Origin: Corynebacterium nuruki S6-4
Lineage (GTDB): Bacteria; Actinomycetota; Actinomycetes; Mycobacteriales; Mycobacteriaceae
Length of the DNA: 64,000 nucleotides
Assembly (NCBI RefSeq): GCF_007970465.1
Contig: NZ_CP042429.1
Coordinates: 62,001 to 126,000, forward strand
Direction: 5' to 3'
Position numbers and translations under genes: made by a program. Positions 18,305 to 28,127 of the stretch are shown here, piece by piece (the first letter of the stretch is position 1; each line of letters opens with the position of its first letter). The notes under the pieces are model-generated. The model searched no databases, was not told the DNA's origin, and worked only from the letters and a program-made list of their open reading frames with translations.

Positions 18305-19345
18305 ATGACTGAGCCTGTGGCAGCCGGAGCTGCGACGCCCGCACCGGCGACACCCGGGACGGGGCGGAAGGTGTACCTGGCCGCACCGCGGGGGTACTGC
18401 GCCGGGGTCGACCGCGCCGTCGACACCGTCAGCAGGGCCCTCGACCTGCACGGCGCCCCGCTGTACGTGCGTAAGGAGATCGTCCACAACCGGTATGTCG
18501 TGGAGACCTTCGAGAAGCGCGGCGTGATCTTCGTCGACGAGACCGACGACGTCCCGGAGGGCGCGAACGTCGTCTTCTCCGCCCACGGGGTCTCACCCGC
18601 GGTCCGGGAGCGGGCGAGGAGCCTGGACCTGCGCACCTTCGACGCGACCTGCCCGCTGGTCACCAAGGTCCACAACGAGGTCCGCCGGTTCGTGAAGCAG
18701 GGCTACCAGATCGTGCTCATCGGTCACCACGGCCACGAGGAGGTCGAGGGCACAGCCGGCGAGGCACCGGACGCCGTCCACCTGGTCGACGGTGCCGCCG
18801 ACGTCGATGCCCTGTCGTTCGACCGGGACACGAAACTCGTGTGGCTGTCACAGACCACATTGAGCGTCGACGAGACGGTGCAGACCGTCCGGCTGCTGCA
18901 GGAACGGTTCCCGTGGATCGAGACCCCGCCGAGCGACGACATCTGCTACGCCACCCAGAACCGTCAGATCGCCGTCAAGGCGATCGCCCCGCAGGTGGAC
19001 CTCATGATCGTCGTCGGCAGTGCGAACTCGTCGAACTCGAAGCGGCTCGTCGAGGTCGCGCTGCAGCACGGGGCGGGGGACGCCCACCTCGTGGACTTCG
19101 CCGCACAACTTGACCTCGCCTGGTTCGACGGGGTGCAGGCAGTGGGGGTGACGTCCGGAGCCTCGGTACCGGAGATCCTCGTCGAGGGTGTCCTGGACAC
19201 CCTGGCGGACCTGGGATTCTCGGACACCGACGAGATCACCACGGCCACCGAGACGACGACATTCGCGTTGCCCCGGGAGCTGCGTCCGCACCGCCCGGCG
19301 GCGGATCAGTCGTCGAGGTCGAGGGGACGGTCGGCCGCCCGGTAA
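18305..19345 (+). CDS. ispH: 4-hydroxy-3-methylbut-2-enyl diphosphate reductase
   Basis: This 346-residue iron-sulfur enzyme performs the last step of the MEP isoprenoid pathway, reducing HMBPP to IPP and DMAPP. The three cluster-binding cysteines are in [25 protein letters not shown] and CYATQNRQ; the catalytic Glu is in [11 protein letters not shown]. An in-frame ATG at 18296 overlaps the -10 box TAGTAT (18292-18297), so 18305 is chosen as a leaderless start. The 3' end overlaps the convergent DUF6542 gene by 40 nt. Confidence 0.94.
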   Translation: MTEPVAAGAATPAPATPGTGRKVYLAAPRGYCAGVDRAVDTVSRALDLHGAPLYVRKEIVHNRYVVETFEKRGVIFVDETDDVPEGANVVFSAHGVSPAVRERARSLDLRTFDATCPLVTKVHNEVRRFVKQGYQIVLIGHHGHEEVEGTAGEAPDAVHLVDGAADVDALSFDRDTKLVWLSQTTLSVDETVQTVRLLQERFPWIETPPSDDICYATQNRQIAVKAIAPQVDLMIVVGSANSSNSKRLVEVALQHGAGDAHLVDFAAQLDLAWFDGVQAVGVTSGASVPEILVEGVLDTLADLGFSDTDEITTATETTTFALPRELRPHRPAADQSSRSRGRSAAR

Positions 19346-20145
19346 CGGCGGGGACGGCGCTCCGGCGCCGGCTGGTCGCTGTGCCGGTTCCGGCGGCGCT
19401 CACTGGCGGCCCGCAGCTCGGCGGCGGACCGGGTACGGCTCTCCCCGGCAGTCGGGGGTGTGGCGGGGGAGGGGGTGCTCTCCTCCTCGTCGAGCGAGTG
19501 GCGGGACCGCACGGACGGGCGCTCGGGTGCCGCGGCCGGACCGGCTGCGGGGCTGGCGGGGGTCGCCGCCGTGGTCGGACTCTTGGTCGGACTCGTGGTC
19601 TTACTCCTGGCAGGGGCCGTGGCCGACGGTCGGGGACCGGCGGGCCGTTCGACGGTGCGGGCGCGGGTGGCGACGCGACGGTTGTCGGAATCCGCCTCCT
19701 GCAGTCGACGGCGGCGGGCGCGGGCGGCACGGCGGGTACGTTCGCGCGCCGCGGCGTCCAGCCGGTAGCGGAGCAGGGCGACGACGAGGCACACCACGAA
19801 CGTGGCCAGGAGCCACATATAGTGCTGGACCGCCGGGTAGGCGGCGGTGATGACCTGTGTCTTCCTGCTGCCGGAGGAGTCGGCGCCGATCATGCCGACC
19901 GCGCCTATCCCGCAGAACCAGTACACCGGGATCAGCGAGACGGTGAGGAACATGCCGCGCAGTTCGACCAGTGCGGTGCAGACCAGGCAGGCGACAGCGA
20001 ACAGGACCGCGTACGGGGTTCCCGCATCGCCGAGGACCAGTCCGGTGAAGAACACGGCCAGCATGATGAGCACGGGCGCCCACGTGGGGATGAAACCCCG
20101 CCGGTTCTGGGGAACGGGCTCGGGGGAGCTGGTGTCAGTGGTCAC
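19306..20145 (-). CDS. DUF6542 membrane protein
   Basis: This 279-residue protein has an N-terminal integral membrane domain of about four helices ([19 protein letters not shown], then [47 protein letters not shown]) and a long basic, Pro/Ser/Thr/Ala-rich cytoplasmic tail. Function is unknown; the same gene faces ispH in mycobacteria (Rv1111c). GTG 20145 is preferred because TAACAT (complement of 20154-20159) ends 8 nt before it. A longer frame from GTG 20223 would overlap the upstream exporter gene. Confidence 0.75.
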   Translation of the reverse strand: MTTDTSSPEPVPQNRRGFIPTWAPVLIMLAVFFTGLVLGDAGTPYAVLFAVACLVCTALVELRGMFLTVSLIPVYWFCGIGAVGMIGADSSGSRKTQVITAAYPAVQHYMWLLATFVVCLVVALLRYRLDAAARERTRRAARARRRRLQEADSDNRRVATRARTVERPAGPRPSATAPARSKTTSPTKSPTTAATPASPAAGPAAAPERPSVRSRHSLDEEESTPSPATPPTAGESRTRSAAELRAASERRRNRHSDQPAPERRPRRYRAADRPLDLDD

Positions 20146-20170
20146 GGCTGGCGATGTTACCGGATCTGCC

Positions 20171-21802
20171 TCAGTGGTCCGAGGAGCGACCGGCCGCGCC
20201 GGTCCCACTGTCTCGTGTGTCACTCTCTGAGTCGGCTGTGCCGGCTGTGCCGGCTGTGCCGGCTGTGCTGTCGGTACCGTCGCCGGGCAGGAGCGGGGCG
20301 AGCAGACGGGAGAAACCCCGGTCGCCGTCGCGGGACTCCCGCCAGCGGCGCCAGCGCTGTGCCGCGCGCTCGCTGGACGCCCCGGACATGGCCCCGGATT
20401 CCGTGGCGAAGTCGATCTCCGCCGCCGTCTTCTCCCCGGTCGACAGGTCGGTGAGGTCGCCGATGTACCGCAGGACCTCGGTGATCATCGCCGCGACCGG
20501 CACCGCGAGGAACGCGCCGATGATGCCCCACAGGCCACCACCGACGGTCACCGAGAGCAGGACGACGACCGGGTGCAGCTTCATGGCGCGGGACTGCAGC
20601 AGCGGCGAGAGGATGTTGCCCTCGAGCTGCTGCACCGCCAGGACGATCGCGAGGACGATGAGCGCGGTGGTGAAACCGTTGGCCACCAGGGCGACGAGGA
20701 CCGCGAGTGCACCGGCGGTGAAGGCACCGACGATGGGGATGAACCCGCCGAAGAACGTGATGATCGCCAACGGGCCGGCCAGCGGGACACCGAGGATCAC
20801 CAGGCCGAGGCCGATGAAGAAGGCGTCGATGAAACTGACGATGGCCTGGGTGCGGATGAACCCGCCGAGGGTGTTCCAGCAGCGCGTGGCGGCCTCGGTG
20901 ATGTGCCAGCCGACGCGGCGTCCGGTCACGCGCCGGACCATCGGCAGGAACTTCTCGCCGTCCTTGAGGAAGAAGAACGTGAGGACCAGCACGACGAACA
21001 GGGTGACGACGGCGGAGGTGACCGCGGAGACCCCGGAGATGGCGGTCTCGGTGATCTTGTCGGTCTGGTTCTGGACCCAGTTGGTCGCCTGGTCGATGGC
21101 GTTGTCGATCTGGTCGCTCTGCAGGTTCAGCGGCGGACCGGCGAACCAGTCCTGGATCTGCTGGACGCCCTGGGAGCCCTTGTCCACCAGATCCTCGGCC
21201 TGGTCGACGACGCTCGGTGCGATGGCGGCGATGATGCCGACGAAGGCGGCGAAGAACACCAGGATGGAGCAGAGGACGGCGATCGCGTTGGGGATGTGCC
21301 ACCGGCGGAGCAGCCGGACCAGGGGCCACAGCACCGTGCAGACGATGATCGACAGGATGATCGGCAGGATGCCGGACCAGATCTTCGCCGAACCGATCCA
21401 CAGGACGGTGGCGGCGGCGGCGATGACGAGGAAGCGCAGGCACCAGCCGGAGAACCAGCGCAGTGAGGTGCCGATGACCTCGGAGCGGTCCCTGATCTCC
21501 TCGGCATGGTCGGGGATGCCGTTGTCGTCGGCGTCGCCGCCGGTGACCTCGGAGACATCGGGGAGGAGGCGGGGATCGGCGTCCCCGGGGCCCTCCGGAT
21601 CGGTGTCCAGCAGGGAGGACTGCTCGCCGGGCAGGGGCATGGTGGCTTCGGGGTCGAGGCGTCCGGTGCCCAGGAGGAAGTCGGCGAAGTCGCGTCCGCC
21701 GTTGCCGTCCCGCGGGTCGGTCGGGTCCGTGCCGTCGCCGGCATCGTCACGGCCGTCGTCACCGGGGTCGTTCGCTGCGGTGTTTCGGGGGTCATCGGTC
21801 AC
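20171..21802 (-). CDS. AI-2E family transporter
   Basis: This 543-residue AI-2E (TqsA/PerM-like) exporter family protein has an acidic N-terminal extension of about 110 residues, then the eight-helix pattern with LTFFFLKDGEKFLP, FFGGFIPIVGAF, LEGNILSPLLQSRAMKLHPVVVLL and WGIIGAFLAVPVAA. Family members export small molecules or exchange sodium for protons; the substrate here is unknown. The C terminus carries a TAG-rich repeat encoded by a 9-bp tandem repeat. CACAAT (complement of 21809-21814) ends 6 nt before GTG 21802, which is taken as a leaderless start. Confidence 0.82.
   Translation of the reverse strand: MTDDPRNTAANDPGDDGRDDAGDGTDPTDPRDGNGGRDFADFLLGTGRLDPEATMPLPGEQSSLLDTDPEGPGDADPRLLPDVSEVTGGDADDNGIPDHAEEIRDRSEVIGTSLRWFSGWCLRFLVIAAAATVLWIGSAKIWSGILPIILSIIVCTVLWPLVRLLRRWHIPNAIAVLCSILVFFAAFVGIIAAIAPSVVDQAEDLVDKGSQGVQQIQDWFAGPPLNLQSDQIDNAIDQATNWVQNQTDKITETAISGVSAVTSAVVTLFVVLVLTFFFLKDGEKFLPMVRRVTGRRVGWHITEAATRCWNTLGGFIRTQAIVSFIDAFFIGLGLVILGVPLAGPLAIITFFGGFIPIVGAFTAGALAVLVALVANGFTTALIVLAIVLAVQQLEGNILSPLLQSRAMKLHPVVVLLSVTVGGGLWGIIGAFLAVPVAAMITEVLRYIGDLTDLSTGEKTAAEIDFATESGAMSGASSERAAQRWRRWRESRDGDRGFSRLLAPLLPGDGTDSTAGTAGTAGTADSESDTRDSGTGAAGRSSDH
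20234..20268. repeat. 9-bp coding tandem repeat (GGCTGTGCC), about 3.9 copies
   Basis: Perfect head-to-tail copies near the 3' end of the AI-2E gene encode Thr-Ala-Gly triplets (TAGTAGTAGTA). Being a multiple of three, copy-number changes would alter the tail length without a frameshift. Confidence 0.85.
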
Positions 21803-21881
21803 GTGCCCATTGTGCACGACGGCGCGCCTCCGGGGGAGCCGACGCTCCCGGCGGACCGGTCAGGGACCGGTCAGTGGCCGG

Positions 21882-22046
21882 TCAGCGGCCGCGGACGATG
21901 AGGTCGGCGTCGGTCGTCCCGGGCAGGGTACCGAGGTCGCCTTCCTCCTCGTCGACCTTGCCGCGCAGCGACAGTGCGGCGAGCACGAGGCCGCCCCAGA
22001 TGACGACGATGAACAGGATGAGCATGACGACAGCTCCACCGGTCAT
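21882..22046 (-). CDS. metS: Methionine/alanine import NSS transporter small subunit
   Basis: This 54-residue protein starts MTGGAVVMLILFIVVIWGG and has a single transmembrane helix (about residues 5-27), then a charged tail (SLRGKVDEEEGDL). Its ATG overlaps the metP stop codon (ATGA), the classic arrangement of the corynebacterial metPS operon. There the small subunit MetS is needed for sodium-dependent methionine and alanine uptake by MetP. Identification rests on size, membrane topology and position rather than on strong motifs. Confidence 0.85.
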   Translation of the reverse strand: MTGGAVVMLILFIVVIWGGLVLAALSLRGKVDEEEGDLGTLPGTTDADLIVRGR

Positions 22047-23710
22047 GACAGATCACCTTCCTTGCTTGTTGCGGTGCCGGCAGCCCCGGCAGCTCCGGCC
22101 TTGCCGGCCTGGACGAGGAACCGGTTGGGTGCCTTGGCGTCCCGCGTACCGACGGGGACACCGAAATCGGAACCGGGGACGCCGTCGAGGACGGTGACCA
22201 GGTTCTTGTGCTTCATGAAGGCCAGTGCGACGGCCGCCAGTGCGATGATGATGAGCACCATCCAGCCCCAGGTGAAGACCTGGCCGGCGGTGTACTCCTC
22301 GTAGCCGTCGGAGATCAGGTTGAAGACCTCCTTGACCAGCGTGTAGATCAGCACGATCGGGGTGATCACGAAGGCGCAGAGCTTCCAGATCGGGCCCACC
22401 TTGAACGAGGAGACCGCGTTGAGGTGGCGCTGCATCTCCGCGGACCGGCGCAGGACGTAGGCGATGGTGACGGTGGCGACGATGGCGCAGAACACGATGC
22501 CGAGGTTGTTGGTGAACTTGTCCACGATGTCCACCGACATCAGGCCGGTGGAGGTGGAGAAGACCACGCAGGACACGATCGCCATCGGCACGCCGACGAG
22601 GACCGCGGAACGGCGACGGGTGATACCCACCTTGTCGGCGACGGCCGAGACGACGACCTCGATGATGGAGATCAGGGACGTCAGGCCGGCGATGAACAGG
22701 CTGCCGAAGAACAGGACGCCGAACAGCCCGCCGGCGGGCATCTCGTTGATGATCGCCGGGAAGGCCATGAACGACAGGCCGATGCCCGAGTCGGCGACCT
22801 CGTCGACCGGGACGTTCTGCTGGACGGCCATGAAACCGAGGGCGGCGAAGACGCCGATTCCGGCGAGCACCTCGAAGGCCGAGTTCGCGAAGCCGGTGAC
22901 CAGGCCGGTGGCGGTGAGGTTCGTCCGCGGCTTGAGGTAGGAGGCGTAGGTGATCATGATGCCGAAGCCGATGGACAGCGAGAAGAAGATCTGGCCGTAG
23001 GCGGCGATCCACACGCTCGAGTCGGTCAGTGCGGACCAGTCGGGGGAGAACAGGGCGTCCAGACCGGTGCCGGCGCCGTCGAGGAACAGGGCACGGATGA
23101 CCATGATCGTGAACAGGATGACGAGGACCGGGATGAAGACCATCGTCATCCGGCCGATGCCGACGGAGACGTCGAAGATCAGGGTGAGGATCGTGATGAT
23201 CCAGACGATGACCATGACGATGAGGATCGGCCAGACGATGTTGCCGGAGAACAGGCTGTCACCGCCGGCCTGGTCGGCCTGCAGGAAGTCGTTCTGGAAG
23301 TAGGACGTCGGGTCGTCACCCCAGCCCTTGTTGATCGACTTGAAGACGTAGATCCCGGCCCAGGCGAGGATGACCGCGTAATAGAGGCCGATGAATGCGG
23401 CGACGCCGGTCTGCAGCCAGCCGATGATCTCGGCCTTCGGGTGGAGACGGCGGAAGACCATCGGGGCGGAACCGCGGAAGCGGTGGCCGAGGCCGAAGAA
23501 CAGCCACAGCAGCGGGATGCCGGCGGTCAGCAGTGCGAAGAGGTACGGGATGAGGAAGGCGCCGCCGCCGGACTCGTAGGCGACGTAGGGGAAACGCCAG
23601 ATGTTGCCGAGGCCGACGGCGGAGCCGATGGCCGCGAACATGAAGAGCATCCGCGAGTTGAATGTGTCGCGGGTGACCTTCTCCTCCTGTTCGGGTGTGG
23701 GTGAGGACAT
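22043..23710 (-). CDS. metP: Sodium-dependent methionine/alanine transporter (NSS family)
   Basis: This 555-residue neurotransmitter:sodium symporter family protein has about 12 helices. The sodium and substrate site of helix 1 is seen as FMFAAIGSAVGLGNIWRFPYVAYESGGGAFLIPY, and the helix 6 unwound region as FFSLSIGFGIMITYASYL. Together with MetS it should import methionine and alanine, as in C. glutamicum. The start MSSPTPEQEEKVTRDTF has an AGGAGG/GGAGAC region upstream; the frame open before it lacks family similarity. The operon diverges from ychF, again as in C. glutamicum. I saw no TAGAC-n6-GTCTA (McbR) site upstream. Confidence 0.88.
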   Translation of the reverse strand: MSSPTPEQEEKVTRDTFNSRMLFMFAAIGSAVGLGNIWRFPYVAYESGGGAFLIPYLFALLTAGIPLLWLFFGLGHRFRGSAPMVFRRLHPKAEIIGWLQTGVAAFIGLYYAVILAWAGIYVFKSINKGWGDDPTSYFQNDFLQADQAGGDSLFSGNIVWPILIVMVIVWIITILTLIFDVSVGIGRMTMVFIPVLVILFTIMVIRALFLDGAGTGLDALFSPDWSALTDSSVWIAAYGQIFFSLSIGFGIMITYASYLKPRTNLTATGLVTGFANSAFEVLAGIGVFAALGFMAVQQNVPVDEVADSGIGLSFMAFPAIINEMPAGGLFGVLFFGSLFIAGLTSLISIIEVVVSAVADKVGITRRRSAVLVGVPMAIVSCVVFSTSTGLMSVDIVDKFTNNLGIVFCAIVATVTIAYVLRRSAEMQRHLNAVSSFKVGPIWKLCAFVITPIVLIYTLVKEVFNLISDGYEEYTAGQVFTWGWMVLIIIALAAVALAFMKHKNLVTVLDGVPGSDFGVPVGTRDAKAPNRFLVQAGKAGAAGAAGTATSKEGDLS

Positions 23711-23911
23711 GTCTCCGGGAGCCTCCTGGGTTCGCTGGTGGGACGGGGATATCACTATGTGGAACACCAGAGTAGGGCACAGGGAACTGGCAGGAAAGAC
23801 GGAGGTCCCCGACAGCAGGGGCGACCGGGGGTGGGGCGGAGCTCCGCCGGCGGTCCGGCCGGACACGGCCACCGTGCCGGAACCCTGTCGTCACCGGTTA
23901 GGATGGACGCC

Positions 23912-24997
23912 GTGTCTCTTACTCTCGGTATCGTCGGACTCCCCAATGTCGGCAAGTCCACGCTGTTCAATGCTCTGACCCGTAACGACGTGCTCGCCGC
24001 GAACTACCCCTTCGCGACCATCGAGCCGAACGAGGGGATGGTGGAACTGCCGGACAAGCGACTCGACCGTCTCGCCGAGATCTACAACTCCGAACGCATC
24101 CTCCCGGCCACGGTAACCTTCGTGGACATCGCCGGCATCGTCAAGGGCGCCTCCGAAGGCGAGGGCATGGGCAACGCCTTCCTCGCCAACATCCGTGAGG
24201 CGGACGCGGTCTGCCAGGTCGTCCGCGCCTTCGCCAACGACGACGTCATCCACGTCGACGGCCGGGTCGATCCCGCCGCCGACATCTCCGTCATCGAGAC
24301 CGAGCTCATCCTCGCCGACCTGCAGACCATCGAGAAAGCCCTGCCGCGGCTGCAGAAGGAGGGCCGCAAGGACCGGGACAAGGCCGACGAGGCCGTCGCC
24401 GCCGAGAAGGCGCAGAAGATCCTCGAGGACGGCCGGACGCTGTACTCGGCGTCCGTCTCCGGCGAATTCGACACCTCGAGCGTCTACGACCTGCACCTCA
24501 TGACGGCCAAGCCGTTCCTGTACGTCTTCAACTCCGACGAGGCCGTCCTCACCGACGAGGCCCGCAAGGCCGAGCTCCGCGAGCTCGTCGCCCCGGCCGA
24601 CTGCGTGTTCCTGGACGCCGAGACCGAGTCCGAACTGCTCGAACTCGACGATGACGAGGCCGCGGAACTGCTCGCCTCCGTCGGCCAGGACGAGCCGGGT
24701 CTGGCGACGCTGGCCCGGGCAGGTTTCGAGACCCTGGGGCTGCAGACCTACCTCACCGCCGGCCCGAAGGAGGCGCGCGCCTGGACGATCCCGAAGGGTG
24801 CGACCGCCCCGCAGGCCGCCGGCGTGATCCACTCCGACTTCGAGCGCGGTTTCATCAAGGCCGAGATCGTCAGCTTCGACGACCTCGACAAGTACGGCTC
24901 CATCGCGGAGGCCCGTACCCACGGCAAGGTCCGCCAGGAGGGCAAGGACTACGTCATGCAGGACGGCGACGTGGTCGAGTTCAAGTTCAACGTGTAG
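23912..24997 (+). CDS. ychF: Redox-regulated ATPase YchF (Obg family)
   Basis: This 361-residue universally conserved P-loop protein binds ribosomes and prefers ATP to GTP. Walker A is GLPNVGKST at residues 8-16. The G4 motif is the non-canonical NSDE, which explains the ATP preference. A helical insertion follows in the middle and the TGS domain forms the C terminus ([19 protein letters not shown] ... VVEFKFNV). GTG 23912 is chosen because TAGGAT (23899-23904) ends 7 nt before it and [12 protein letters not shown] is the family N terminus; the longer upstream frame would include the promoter. Confidence 0.94.
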   Translation: MSLTLGIVGLPNVGKSTLFNALTRNDVLAANYPFATIEPNEGMVELPDKRLDRLAEIYNSERILPATVTFVDIAGIVKGASEGEGMGNAFLANIREADAVCQVVRAFANDDVIHVDGRVDPAADISVIETELILADLQTIEKALPRLQKEGRKDRDKADEAVAAEKAQKILEDGRTLYSASVSGEFDTSSVYDLHLMTAKPFLYVFNSDEAVLTDEARKAELRELVAPADCVFLDAETESELLELDDDEAAELLASVGQDEPGLATLARAGFETLGLQTYLTAGPKEARAWTIPKGATAPQAAGVIHSDFERGFIKAEIVSFDDLDKYGSIAEARTHGKVRQEGKDYVMQDGDVVEFKFNV

Positions 24998-25037
24998 GCC
25001 GCGCGAAGACACGGGCCGGCACAGGAGGGGAGGCACG

Positions 25038-25355
25038 GTGGAGGAGCCCACGACCGCCGAGGATCTGATGCGCTCGCGATTCCGGGCGTTCAAGGACGCG
25101 GACGCCGCCTGGCTGCTGCGCACCTGGCATCCCTCGACCAGGCCGGCCAGCCTCGATCTGACCGATAATCCTGTCTGGCGGGGGCTGCAGATTGTGGACA
25201 CCGTCGCCGGCGGCGTGGACGACGACGAGGGGATCGTGGAGTTCCGGGCGACCTACCGGGAGCCCGGCGGGGGAGTAGGCGTCCAGCACGAGCGGTCCCG
25301 GTTCGTGAGGGAGGACGGCCGCTGGTTCTACGTCGACGGGGACGTCCGGGACTGA
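25038..25355 (+). CDS. YchJ-like (UPF0225) protein without SEC-C motif
   Basis: This 105-residue protein matches the central NTF2-like part of YchJ/UPF0225 proteins (TAEDLMRSRFRAFKDADAAWLLRTWHPSTRP, then WRGLQIVD and FVREDGRWFYVDGDV). The usual N-terminal and C-terminal CxC/SEC-C metal-binding motifs are missing; there is no cysteine at all. GTG 25038 is preceded by AGGAGGGG. It lies 40 bp after ychF and may share its transcript. Function is unknown. Confidence 0.75.
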   Translation: MEEPTTAEDLMRSRFRAFKDADAAWLLRTWHPSTRPASLDLTDNPVWRGLQIVDTVAGGVDDDEGIVEFRATYREPGGGVGVQHERSRFVREDGRWFYVDGDVRD

Positions 25356-25652
25356 GCTCCACCCCGGCCGTCCCCACCCCGGCCGTCCCCTCGGGCGGCC
25401 GTTCGCGCACGGTCTCCCCGAGATCGTCACCGAATTCACCGGAGCCGGCGCACGGCGTCCCGATTCGGTGACGAAGTCGGGGAGAAGGGGATGGTCGGGG
25501 AGAGGCCGGGAAGGTCGGGGCAGGGGAGAGACGGCGCGGGGGTGGCCCGGTGAGTCGGACGCCACAGGTCGCGGCCGGGGTCGCGGAAGCACGGCTACTG
25601 TGGGTCGCGGACCCGCCGTCCCGCGGGAATGAGACCCAGGAAAGGACTCCCC
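25356..25652. other. 297-bp intergenic region
   Basis: This contains two copies of CCCCGGCCGTCCCC and a large inverted repeat at 25414-25484. No open frame with protein-like sequence was seen. A purine-rich RBS (AGGAAAGGA) for the next gene lies at its end. Confidence 0.6.
25414..25484. repeat. Imperfect 22-bp inverted repeat
   Basis: CTCCCCGAGATCGTCACCGAAT (25414-25435) pairs with ATTCGGTGACGAAGTCGGGGAG (25463-25484) with only two mismatches, around a 27-nt loop. It could fold as a long stem-loop in the leader of the DUF1269 gene or act as a terminator/processing site after the YchJ-like gene. Confidence 0.65.
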
Positions 25653-26276
25653 ATGACCGACTACGTCGCCGTCGCCACCTTCCCCGACAACGCCACCGCC
25701 TACCAGGCATTCTCCGCACTGAAGAACTCGCCGGTCAGCGCCGCGGTCGACACCGGCGCCATCGTCGAACGCGATGAGCACGGCAACGTCACCGTCCCCG
25801 AGGGCTACAACGCCGACTTCGGCGCGGGAATCGGGACCGGATCCCTCATCGGCATCCTCGTCGGCGTGCTCGGTGGCCCGCTGGGCATGCTGCTCGGCTG
25901 GGGCCTCGGCGCCTCCATCGGCGCCCTGTCGGACGCCGACCGTGCCGACACCCGGAGTTCCGCTCTGCTCGAGTTCAGCCGCCTCGTCCCGACCGGCCGC
26001 AACGCGCTCGTCCTGCAGACCGACGAGGCGGACACGCAGGCCCTCGACGACTTCGTCGCCCACTACAACGGGGAGATCGTCCGCCGGCCGCTCGACGAGG
26101 TCCTCGCCGAGATCGAGACCGCCGAGCAGGCGTCCCGGCAGGCCAGCGCGGCCGCCGAGGAGGCGCTGAAACTGCAGAAGAAGGCCGACCGCGAGCAGGC
26201 CTGGGACGACCGGAAGACGGAACTGCGGCAGAAGCGCCAGGAGCGGATCAACAGGATCCGGCAGGCCTTCGCCTGA
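25653..26276 (+). CDS. DUF1269 family membrane-associated protein
   Basis: This 207-residue protein begins MTDYVAVATFPDNATAYQAF, the DUF1269 ferredoxin-like N terminus. A glycine-rich hydrophobic stretch follows (GAGIGTGSLIGILVGVLGGPLGMLLGWGLGASIGAL, about residues 54-90), then a second copy of the domain and an Ala/Gln/Arg-rich coiled coil at the C terminus (about 150-205). Function is unknown; relatives are often stress-associated. ATG 25653 is preferred over 25629 because AGGAAAGGA lies just upstream. Confidence 0.75.
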   Translation: MTDYVAVATFPDNATAYQAFSALKNSPVSAAVDTGAIVERDEHGNVTVPEGYNADFGAGIGTGSLIGILVGVLGGPLGMLLGWGLGASIGALSDADRADTRSSALLEFSRLVPTGRNALVLQTDEADTQALDDFVAHYNGEIVRRPLDEVLAEIETAEQASRQASAAAEEALKLQKKADREQAWDDRKTELRQKRQERINRIRQAFA

Positions 26277-26349
26277 GCCGCCCTTTTCCGGGGCACTCCC
26301 GGCGGGCCGGGAGGGACACAGTCGGCAGCAGGTGGGGGATACTCGGACC

Positions 26350-28116
26350 ATGACATGTCGTGCGGTGCTCAGACGGTGTTTCCCCGGTCCTGCCTCGGCC
26401 GGCTCCTACCGTCTGTCCTGGCTCCGTGACGATCTCGTCGCGGGGCTCGTACTCACCGCACTGCTGATTCCCGCGGGGCTCGGTTATGCGGAGGTCGCTG
26501 GTCTTCCGCCGGTGACCGGCCTGTACGCCACGATCGCCCCGCTGCTCGTCTACGCGCTGATCGGACCGTCGCGGGTGCTCATCCTCGGGCCGGATTCCTC
26601 ACTGGCCCCGATCATCGCCGCCGCCGTCGTCCCGATGGCGGTCGCCGGTCCGGACCGGGTCGCACTCGCAGGGGTCCTCGCCCTCGAGGTGGGGGCTGTA
26701 CTCCTGGTCGCCGCAGTGCTGCATCTGGGGGCACTGACCCGGCTGCTCGCGAAGCCGATCCGTATCGGGTACCTCAACGGTGTCGCGCTCGTCGTGGTGG
26801 TCGGTCAGCTGCCGGGACTGTTCGGCCTCGACGTCGGCGGGGATTCGTTGTCCGGACAACTCACCGCTGCGGTGCGGGGGATCGTCGACGGGGACGCGGT
26901 GCCGCGGGCGGCGGTCCTGGGCCTCGGGTCTCTCGCCCTTATTCTCGCGTGCCGGGCCGTCAGTCGACGTATCCCCGGGGTGCTCGTCGCCGTCGTCGTC
27001 GCCACGGTCACGGTCGCGGTGTGCGGGTGGCGCGGGGATGTACCGGTGGTGGGGGCGATGCCACGGGGCCTGCCGGAGATCTCGTTCGGGTCGGTCTCCC
27101 CGGAGGAGGCCTTCGCCCTCCTCGTGCCCGCCACCGGCATCGCGCTCATCGCTTTCGCCGATACGGGGGTGTTGTCCAGTGCCTTCGCGGCCCGTGACGG
27201 TCGCCACGTCGACAGCAACCATGAGATGGCGGCACTCGGTGGTGCGAACATCGCCGCCGGGCTCTTCGGCGGGTTCCCGGTCTCCGCGTCCAGCTCCCGG
27301 ACACCGGTCGCGGCCGAGGCCGGGGCCAGGACCCAGCTCACGGCGGTCATCGGCGCCCTGCTGGTTCTCACCGCGCTCCTGCTGATACCGGGGATCACCA
27401 CGGACCTGCCCTCGGCTGCACTGTCGGCGGTTGTCATCACCGCGGCACTGTCGTTGGTCGATGTGTCGGCGGTCGTGTCCCTGTTCACCATCGACCGCGT
27501 CGAGGGGGCGATCTGTCTGGCCGCCACCGCCGGGGTGGCGGTACTGGGCGTGCTGGAGGGTATCGCGGTGGCGGTGGTGCTGGCACTGGTCACCTTCATC
27601 AACGCGTTCTCCCGCCCCTACCGGACGCAGCTGGGCAAGGTGCCGGGACTGCCGGGCTACCACGACATGACCCGCTACCCGCAGGCGGAACCTGTCACCG
27701 GCACGGTACTGCTGCGTTTCGACGCCCCGTTGTTCTTCGGCAACGGCGCCGCGTTCGACGAGTGGGCGCGGGGCACGGTGGATTCGGCCCTGGCGCAGGG
27801 GAGGGACATCCACACGGTGGTCTTGGCCAGTGAACCGGTCACCCGGCTGGATTCCAGTGCGATCGATGAGCTGGTGGAGTTCGACGACTACCTGCATTCC
27901 CGGGGAATCACGCTGTATTTCGCGGAGATGAAGGATCCGGTCCGCGAACAGCTCGGACGCTACCGGCTGCGGATCGGGCAGCGGCCCCGGTTCCCTGCTG
28001 ACCGGTTTGCGCCGACCCTGGAGACGATCGTGGGGCGGCTCGAGGACACCGGAGATGATCCGCCCCCGCCCGGCGGAAACGACGGGATCCCACCGTCGGG
28101 GACCGCCCTGCAGTAA
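26350..28116 (+). CDS. SulP family anion permease with STAS domain
   Basis: This 588-residue membrane protein has the SulP core (LVAGLVLTALLIPAGLGYAEVAGLPPVTGLYATI at the start, then GPDSSLAPIIAA and NIAAGLFGGFPVSASSSRT) and a C-terminal STAS domain (about 450-565) with LDSSAIDEL. Family members carry sulfate or bicarbonate by sodium or proton symport. No carbonic anhydrase gene is nearby to favour bicarbonate, so the substrate stays open. GATACT (26338-26343) ends 6 nt before ATG 26350, favouring this leaderless start over 26332. The EEP gene follows 11 bp later. Confidence 0.88.
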   Translation: MTCRAVLRRCFPGPASAGSYRLSWLRDDLVAGLVLTALLIPAGLGYAEVAGLPPVTGLYATIAPLLVYALIGPSRVLILGPDSSLAPIIAAAVVPMAVAGPDRVALAGVLALEVGAVLLVAAVLHLGALTRLLAKPIRIGYLNGVALVVVVGQLPGLFGLDVGGDSLSGQLTAAVRGIVDGDAVPRAAVLGLGSLALILACRAVSRRIPGVLVAVVVATVTVAVCGWRGDVPVVGAMPRGLPEISFGSVSPEEAFALLVPATGIALIAFADTGVLSSAFAARDGRHVDSNHEMAALGGANIAAGLFGGFPVSASSSRTPVAAEAGARTQLTAVIGALLVLTALLLIPGITTDLPSAALSAVVITAALSLVDVSAVVSLFTIDRVEGAICLAATAGVAVLGVLEGIAVAVVLALVTFINAFSRPYRTQLGKVPGLPGYHDMTRYPQAEPVTGTVLLRFDAPLFFGNGAAFDEWARGTVDSALAQGRDIHTVVLASEPVTRLDSSAIDELVEFDDYLHSRGITLYFAEMKDPVREQLGRYRLRIGQRPRFPADRFAPTLETIVGRLEDTGDDPPPPGGNDGIPPSGTALQ

Positions 28117-28127
28117 CGTGGACGGTA

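Noticed and set aside
20234..20268. Short tandem repeat considered as a CRISPR trace
   Set aside because: 9-bp units without spacers, inside a coding region in frame; no cas genes are in the window.
20154..22304. 716-codon plus-strand open frame
   Set aside because: It is antisense to the AI-2E transporter and metPS. Its composition is Arg/Ser/Pro-rich as expected for a shadow frame, and the opposite strand has clear families.
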